Assembly (NCBI RefSeq): GCF_041080655.1
Contig: NZ_CP163525.1
Location: forward strand, 4,836,001 to 4,900,000
Length of the DNA stretch: 64,000 bases
Reading direction: 5' to 3'
DNA from: Streptomyces sp. CG4
GTDB lineage: Bacteria > Actinomycetota > Actinomycetes > Streptomycetales > Streptomycetaceae
The notes beneath the pieces were generated by a model that ran no database searches, was not told where the DNA came from, and saw nothing but the letters and a program-made list of their open reading frames with translations. A program made the position numbers and the translations under genes. Of this stretch, positions 59,107-64,000 are shown in pieces (position 1 is the stretch's first letter; every line of letters begins with the position of its first letter).

Positions 59107-59964
59107 ATGGCGGACACCATGGCGGACACGGACACACCCTCGACGCTCCCTCCCGGAAAGGCGGCGAGCACTGCCATGTCCCCGCGGTCCCCGCGCGTCA
59201 CCGTCGTCACCGCTGTGCACGGCCCGTCCGCGCGGTTCCTGCCGCAGGCCCATGCGTCCCTGTGCGAGCAGCGGCTGCCCGGTGGCTGGGAGTGGGAATG
59301 GGTGATCCAGCAGGACGGCACGACGGACGAGGTCCGCCCGTACGTGCCGGAGGACGCGCGCGTGAGCTTCGGCCAGGGCCGGCCGGGCGGGCCCGGAGTC
59401 GCCCGCACGATCGCGCTGGCGCGCGCCGGGGGCACGTATGTGAAGGTCCTGGACGCCGACGACCGGCTCACGCCGGGCGCACTGGCCCGCGATCTGGCCG
59501 TGCTGGAGGCGGACCGCGGCATCGGCTGGACGACGTCCCGGGCCCTCGACCTGCTGCCCGACGGCTCCACGGCGGGCTTCCCCGGCGATCCGGACGACGG
59601 CCCGCTGGACCGCGGTTCCGTGCTCGATCACTGGAAGCGGAACGACTTTCGCGCACCGGTCCATCCGGCGACCCTGTGCGTCCGGCGGGAGCTGCTCATC
59701 GCCCTCGGAGGCTGGATGGCCCTGCCGGCTTCCGAGGACACGGGCCTGCTGCTGGCGCTGGACGCGGTGAGCCGCGGCTGGTTCTCGGCGGAGGTCGGCC
59801 TGCTGTACCGCAAGTGGGCGGGCCAGGCCACGGGCCAGGCGTCGCACGCCGACCCCGTCGAACACGCGGCCCGTACGGCGGTCGCCGAAGCCCGGGCCCG
59901 CGCCCTGGCCGGCCTCGCGTGGGCCTACCCGGCCGCCGCACCCACTCCCCGAACCACCGCTTGA
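59107..59964 (+). CDS. Family 2 (GT-A) glycosyltransferase
   Basis: 285 residues. VTVVTAVHGPSARFLPQAHA opens the GT-A fold, WEWVIQQDGTTD and the DxD-type metal motif VKVLDADDRLTPG follow, then HPATLCVRRELLIALGGWMA and the acceptor-side SEDTGLLLA. Cytoplasmic, no membrane helix. The ATG at 59107 has AGGGGAC directly upstream. Acceptor unknown. Conserved backbone gene. Confidence 0.85.
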   Translation: MADTMADTDTPSTLPPGKAASTAMSPRSPRVTVVTAVHGPSARFLPQAHASLCEQRLPGGWEWEWVIQQDGTTDEVRPYVPEDARVSFGQGRPGGPGVARTIALARAGGTYVKVLDADDRLTPGALARDLAVLEADRGIGWTTSRALDLLPDGSTAGFPGDPDDGPLDRGSVLDHWKRNDFRAPVHPATLCVRRELLIALGGWMALPASEDTGLLLALDAVSRGWFSAEVGLLYRKWAGQATGQASHADPVEHAARTAVAEARARALAGLAWAYPAAAPTPRTTA

Positions 59965-59995
59965 GCGCCCCGAGTTACCATCCGGGCACTTTGAG

Positions 59996-60184
59996 TTACG
60001 ACCTGAGCAGGATCGCCTGTGAGGGGCACCTCTCGGCCGCCTCCAGGACCCGCGGGTCGTCGGCGGACTCCTCCCGGCCGGGCCGTACGACGCCGTATCC
60101 GTCCTCGAACGCGAACACGTCCGGCGCCCGGTGCGCGCACTCGGCAGAGCCGTAGCACACGGAGCGGTCGACGGAGATCTTCAT
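59996..60184 (-). CDS. [3Fe-4S] ferredoxin
   Basis: 62 residues with Cys10, Cys16 and Cys53 in the pattern CxxxxxC and CP near the end, the three-cysteine arrangement of [3Fe-4S] ferredoxins that pass electrons to cytochrome P450s. GGAGGGCGT precedes the ATG at 60184. No P450 gene is adjacent in the window. Confidence 0.9.
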   Translation of the reverse strand: MKISVDRSVCYGSAECAHRAPDVFAFEDGYGVVRPGREESADDPRVLEAAERCPSQAILLRS

Positions 60185-60280
60185 ACGCCCTCCAGCCCTG
60201 GACGGTGGCTTCCAGGACGTCCCTGCCCGGCGAACCGCGCGCCGAATCGGGCCTTTACGCGCTACCGCTCCCCGTACGCG

Positions 60281-60763
60281 CTACCGCTCCCCACCCGCGA
60301 CCACGAGCCAGTGGGCCACCCGGCGGACCGTGGGTTCGTCGAGCAGCTCGGCCATCGCCCGTACCGCCTCGCCGTCCTCGGCGCTCAGGTCGTACAGGCC
60401 CGCCTTGCCCAGGCCGGCCAGGAGCACCTGGTGCCGGCGGCCGGTCATGCGCTCGGCGAGCTTGGCCGGAGTGCCGGCGCCGGACGCGGGCGTGGCTGCC
60501 GAGGCGGCGGGGGCAGGAGCGGTGTCCCTGGCGGCCGGGGTGTCGAAGAGGTGCCAGGCGCCGGCCTCGGGCCCCCACAGCGCGACCGCCACCTCCTCGC
60601 CGCGCGCCCGCACGGTCTGGGTCATGTCCCCTACGGCGTACAGCACGGGAGCCCGGTCCGGGGACTCGGCGCCCACCGTCCAGGAGTCCTGGCCGGGCCG
60701 GTGGAACATCGCGACCCAGCGCGGCGCACCGGGCGGTGGCGGGCACGGGGGACGTTTCTGCAT
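60281..60763 (-). CDS. Conserved hypothetical protein
   Basis: 160 residues. The ATG at 60763 follows GAAGGGGTGAGTGCC. A Pro-rich start, a beta-rich first half (APRWVAMFHRPGQDSWTVG, LYAVGDMTQTVRARG), an Ala/Pro linker and a helical C-terminus (AVRAMAELLDEPTVRRVAHW). No family recognised; codon use is normal for Streptomyces. It sits upstream of the ferredoxin gene on the same strand. Confidence 0.6.
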   Translation of the reverse strand: MQKRPPCPPPPGAPRWVAMFHRPGQDSWTVGAESPDRAPVLYAVGDMTQTVRARGEEVAVALWGPEAGAWHLFDTPAARDTAPAPAASAATPASGAGTPAKLAERMTGRRHQVLLAGLGKAGLYDLSAEDGEAVRAMAELLDEPTVRRVAHWLVVAGGER

Positions 60764-61279
60764 GGCACTCACCCCTTCGGGAACGGGACGCTCGCCCCTG
60801 CGGGAACAGCCGGCGGAGGGCACCGTATCTGACGGTGCGTCAGATGACCAGAGGTGCGGTGCGGTCGGCTGATCTGATCGCACGAACCCCCACCCGCCCG
60901 GCACCGGTCCCTCCCCTCGTGGGGACCGGTGCCGAACGGTGCGGGGTGTCGGCCCGTGCCATGTCGGCTCGGCACGGGCCGAGGCAGAGAGCCGCCGGAG
61001 GGCGGTGTCCGCTCGTCTGTCGTGGGTGGAAGTTGGCCGAGATCCCTCGGCGCCATGGCTCTGTCTTTCCGGGCACAGGGCCGTGGCCTGTTCGGACGCT
61101 GTCGGACGGTGTCGGACGGTGGGTGACCGGTCCGCTACCGCGTCCGGATCCTGCCATCTGTTGCCCGCCCGCGAGGAGACCACGCCCTCCGGTCCCGTGC
61201 TAATCCGCAGGTCAGCCGTATAAGGTGGGTTTTCCGGTCCGGACGTCCAGATGCGGGGGGAAAGTAAAGGGGTGGGGCC
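60764..61279. other. 516-nt gap between divergent genes
   Basis: Promoter region for the hypothetical gene (leftward) and the NTPase gene (rightward). The ten-base unit GTCGGACGGT is repeated in tandem at 61101-61120. Several open frames exist but none has a ribosome site or recognisable sequence. Confidence 0.45.
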
Positions 61280-64000
61280 TTGGGTTCCGACTCAGGGACG
61301 CGCACAGCTTTCGCCGAGCGCCTTGCGCTCCTCTACAAGGAGGCTGGAAACCCTCCCCTGAAGAGCGTCGCCGAGGCGGTCGTACGGCTGCAGCGGGTGG
61401 ACGAGCGCGGGCGGCCCGTGCGGGTGTCCGCGCAGCGGATCAGCGACTGGCGCCGGGCCAAGAACGTGCCGGCCCAGTTCACCGCCCTGGCAGCGGTGCT
61501 GCACATCCTGATCCCGGAGGCACGCAGGCTGCGGCCCGCGCCGGTGTCCTCGGGGCTGTACGACCTCGCGCACTGGCAGCGGCTGTGGGAGCGCGCGCTG
61601 GCCGACCCGGTCGGCGACCGGCCCGCACAGCCAGCCGAGGAGGACCGGCGGCCGCCCGTCCAGGATCTGCCCGTCACCGGCGGCGTGTGCCCCTACCGGG
61701 GGCTGGCCCCGTACCGGCAGGAGGACGCCCGGTGGTTCTTCGGCCGGGAGCGCAGCACGAGCGCGCTCGTCGCACAGCTGCGGGCCGCGGAGCGGACCGG
61801 CGGTCTGGTGATGCTGGTGGGCGCCTCGGGAGCGGGCAAGTCCTCGCTGCTGAACGCCGGCCTGGTGCCGGCCCTGCGCGGCGGCGCCCTACGCGGCGGC
61901 GCCCTGCGCGACGGATCCGGCGCGGCGCCCGACGCCACCGTCCCCGTCACCGGCAGCACCGCCAACTCCGGCAACTCCGGCAACGGCAAGAACGCGGCCG
62001 ACTGCGTCCTGCACCTCTTCCCCGGTGCCGACCCCCTGGGTGAGCTGGTCCGCCATGTCCCCGATCTCGGCGAGGTCGCCGCCGATGCGCACCGGGCCGA
62101 GCGGGAGGCGATGGAGAGCCCGGGGATTCCCGGTTCCGACTCGCCCCGGGTGGCCCGAGCCGCGCGCGCGGCCGTGGCGGAGTGGGCCCGCCGTGAGACG
62201 GCTGCCGAGACCCGGCCGGTCGTGGTCGTGGACCAGTTCGAGGAGGCGTTCACCCTCTGCGCGGACGAGGCCGAGCGGCGTACGTTCATCCAGCTGCTGC
62301 ACGCCGCCTGCACCCCGGCCGCCGGCTCGCACGAGCCCGCCCCGGTCCTCGTCGTCCTCGGCATCCGCGCCGACTTCTACGAGCAGTGCCTCGGCTACCC
62401 GGAACTGGCCGACGCCCTCCAGCACCGGCACATGGTGCTCGGCCCGCTGACCAGCGCCGAGCTGCGCGACGCGGTGACCGGACCGGCCAAGGCGGTGGGT
62501 CTGGAGCTGGAATCGGGGCTGGCCGAGCTGATCGTCCGCGAGGTGAGCGCCGACGGCCCGCGCGGGGCGCACGACGCGGGCGTGCTCCCGCTGCTCTCGC
62601 ACGCCCTGCTCGCCACCTGGCAGCGCCGCAAGGCCGGCCGGCTGACCCTGGCCGGCTACCGCGCGGCCGGCGGCATCCAGGGCGCCGTCGCGGCGACCGC
62701 CGAGCGCGCCTGGTCGGGGCTCGACCCGGCGGCCCGTACGGCCGCCCGGCTGCTCCTGCTGCGCCTCGTCCGCCTCGGCGAGGACACCCAGGCCACCCGC
62801 CGCCGGGGCACCCGGCGCCAGCTCGCGGCGGAGTCCGCGGACCCCGGCAAGACGGAGGAGTCCCTGGAGGCCCTGGTCCGGGCCCGGCTGGTGACGCTGG
62901 ACGCGGACACCGTGGAGATCACCCACGAGGCGCTGCTGCACGCCTGGCCCCGGCTGCGCCACTGGATCGACGACGACCGGGGCGACCAGCTGCTGCGCCA
63001 GCGGCTGGAGGAGGACGGCCGGTCCTGGGAGGACTCGGACCGGGACAGCTCGCTGCTGTACCGGGGCTCCCGGCTGGAGCAGGCCCGCACCTGGGCCAGG
63101 TCGGCCGGGGACACCTTCCTGACCCGCAGCGCGGTGGAGTTCCTGGCCGCCTCGGTACGGCTGCGCAAGCGCACGGTGTGGATCAGCCGGGCCGCGGTGG
63201 CCGCCCTGGTGGCGCTGGCGCTGGTCGCGGGCGTCTCCGCGGTGATCGCCTGGCAGCAGCGGGACGACGCCGTCTTCGAGCAGGTGCTCGCCGAGGCCGA
63301 CCGGGTCCAGCACACGGATCCGTCCCTGGCCGCGCAGCTCGACCTGGTCGCCCATCGGCTGCGCCCCGACGACCAGGGCACGTACAGCCGCCTGATCTCG
63401 ATCGTGAACGCCCCGCTGGCCACCCCCCTGTCCGGCCACACCGGCGCCGTCTACCTCACCACCTTCAGCCCCGACGGCAAGACCCTGGCCACGGCCAGCT
63501 ACGACCGGACCGTCCGGCTGTGGAACGTGGCCGACCCGGGCCGCCCGCAGCCCCTCGGCAAGCCGCTGACCGGGCACACCGGCTGGGTGAGCAGCGCGGT
63601 CTTCAGCCCGGACGGGCACACCCTCGCGAGCGCCGGCGACGACGGAACCGTCCGGCTGTGGAACGTGACCGACCCCGCGCACCCGCGGCCACTCGGCCAA
63701 CCGCTCACCGGCCACAAGGGCACGATCTACCTGATCACCTTCAGCCCCGACGGCCACACGCTGGCCTCGGCGAGCGAGGACCACACGGTACGGCTGTGGA
63801 ACGTGGCCGACCCCGCCCACGCGTCCGCGCTGGGCTCCCCGCTGACCGGTCACAGCGCCGCGGTGCGCAGCCTCGCGTTCAGCCCCGACGGCCACACCCT
63901 CGCGGCGGGCGGCGACGACCGCACGATCCTGCTGTGGAACACGGCGGACCCGCGCCGGCCGGAGCCGTACCCCACGGCGCTGAAGGGCCACACGGACCTC
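61280..64000 (+). CDS. nSTAND1 NTPase with WD40 repeats, 3' end outside window
   Basis: 907 residues in view. An N-terminal HTH-like region (about 1-90; SVAEAVVRLQRVDERG, VSAQRISDWRRAKNVPAQF) is followed by the nSTAND1 ATPase opening CPYRGLAPYRQEDARWFFGR, with Walker A GASGAGKS (about 180-187) and VVVVDQFEEAF as Walker B. Then come helical regions, one membrane helix (about 637-657; AAVAALVALALVAGVSAVIA) and WD40 blades from about residue 715 (LSGHTGAVYLTTFSPDGKTL), four of them before the window ends. The start is TTG at 61280 with AAGGGG seven bases upstream. Signalling or scaffold protein typical of Streptomyces. Confidence 0.9.
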   Translation, partial: MGSDSGTRTAFAERLALLYKEAGNPPLKSVAEAVVRLQRVDERGRPVRVSAQRISDWRRAKNVPAQFTALAAVLHILIPEARRLRPAPVSSGLYDLAHWQRLWERALADPVGDRPAQPAEEDRRPPVQDLPVTGGVCPYRGLAPYRQEDARWFFGRERSTSALVAQLRAAERTGGLVMLVGASGAGKSSLLNAGLVPALRGGALRGGALRDGSGAAPDATVPVTGSTANSGNSGNGKNAADCVLHLFPGADPLGELVRHVPDLGEVAADAHRAEREAMESPGIPGSDSPRVARAARAAVAEWARRETAAETRPVVVVDQFEEAFTLCADEAERRTFIQLLHAACTPAAGSHEPAPVLVVLGIRADFYEQCLGYPELADALQHRHMVLGPLTSAELRDAVTGPAKAVGLELESGLAELIVREVSADGPRGAHDAGVLPLLSHALLATWQRRKAGRLTLAGYRAAGGIQGAVAATAERAWSGLDPAARTAARLLLLRLVRLGEDTQATRRRGTRRQLAAESADPGKTEESLEALVRARLVTLDADTVEITHEALLHAWPRLRHWIDDDRGDQLLRQRLEEDGRSWEDSDRDSSLLYRGSRLEQARTWARSAGDTFLTRSAVEFLAASVRLRKRTVWISRAAVAALVALALVAGVSAVIAWQQRDDAVFEQVLAEADRVQHTDPSLAAQLDLVAHRLRPDDQGTYSRLISIVNAPLATPLSGHTGAVYLTTFSPDGKTLATASYDRTVRLWNVADPGRPQPLGKPLTGHTGWVSSAVFSPDGHTLASAGDDGTVRLWNVTDPAHPRPLGQPLTGHKGTIYLITFSPDGHTLASASEDHTVRLWNVADPAHASALGSPLTGHSAAVRSLAFSPDGHTLAAGGDDRTILLWNTADPRRPEPYPTALKGHTDL

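Noticed and set aside
61889..63991. A 700-codon minus-strand open frame
   Set aside because: Antisense to the nSTAND/WD40 gene; the repeated pattern merely mirrors the WD40 repeats.
1..64000. CRISPR arrays, rRNA genes or an integrase
   Set aside because: I looked for regularly spaced repeats, rRNA-like stretches and tyrosine or serine recombinase motifs and saw none, even though att-like repeats are present.

Overview
The window is high-GC actinobacterial DNA, almost certainly from a Streptomyces. The evidence is dense coding on both strands, GTG/TTG starts with GGAGG-type ribosome sites, GTGA/ATGA gene overlaps, two natural-product clusters, SARP and LAL regulators, and a Streptomyces-type conserved block on the right.

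Left part (1-19935): the edge of a glycosylated natural-product cluster, probably polyketide. It holds a mycofactocin-type SDR (cut by the window start), a TylF-type sugar O-methyltransferase, a LAL regulator, three macrolide-type glycosyltransferases and a nearly complete route to a neutral 2,6-dideoxysugar. That route comprises the thymidylyltransferase, 4,6-dehydratase, 2,3-dehydratase, Gfo/Idh 3-ketoreductase, 3,5-epimerase and two NAD-dependent ketoreductase-like proteins. A TetR regulator, a DrrAB-type exporter and a stand-alone acyl carrier protein follow. No aglycone synthase is in view.

Scar zone (20000-27600): an IS481 remnant, an IS3 element whose orfB has been partly replaced by an IS30 fragment, a frameshifted UvrD-like helicase, and remnants of a class II DAHP synthase and an aryl-acid AMP ligase. 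An apparently intact flavin reductase and an M20 amidohydrolase are also here.

RiPP cluster (about 29600-49270): the main interest of the window. A 52-residue precursor on the + strand ends in an 18-residue core of which 17 residues are Cys, Ser or Thr. Facing it is a nine-gene minus-strand operon (47403 down to 33249): an ocin-ThiF/E1-like leader-binding protein, two YcaO cyclodehydratases, a SagB-type dehydrogenase, a split LanB (glutamylation protein plus a separate SpaB_C protein), an M50 protease with a PqqD-like N-terminal region, and an ABC exporter. A SARP/AfsR-like regulator lies upstream. Between precursor and operon are a neocarzinostatin-fold secreted protein and a four-gene ABC transporter/regulator operon with a likely autoregulatory operator. 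Only one SpaB_C-type protein is present, where a classical thiopeptide cluster has two. The product may therefore be a dehydrated, azole-rich linear peptide (goadsporin-like architecture) or a thiopeptide made with an unusual enzyme set.

Island structure: three direct repeats of exactly 55 nt (23508-23562, 50927-50981, 53809-53863) carry the 3' end of the tRNA-Ala(TGC) gene at 53841-53913. They divide the right-centre into a 27 kb segment that contains the whole RiPP cluster and a 2.8 kb segment with a phosphoribosyltransferase-like protein next to a broken dprA-PRT operon. This looks like serial integration at a tRNA gene. No integrase is visible.

Right part (54097-64000): ordinary Streptomyces backbone, with an HTH protein, a Ser/Thr kinase, a secreted membrane-anchored protein, a DLW-39 peptide, a family 2 glycosyltransferase, a ferredoxin and an nSTAND/WD40 NTPase cut by the window end.
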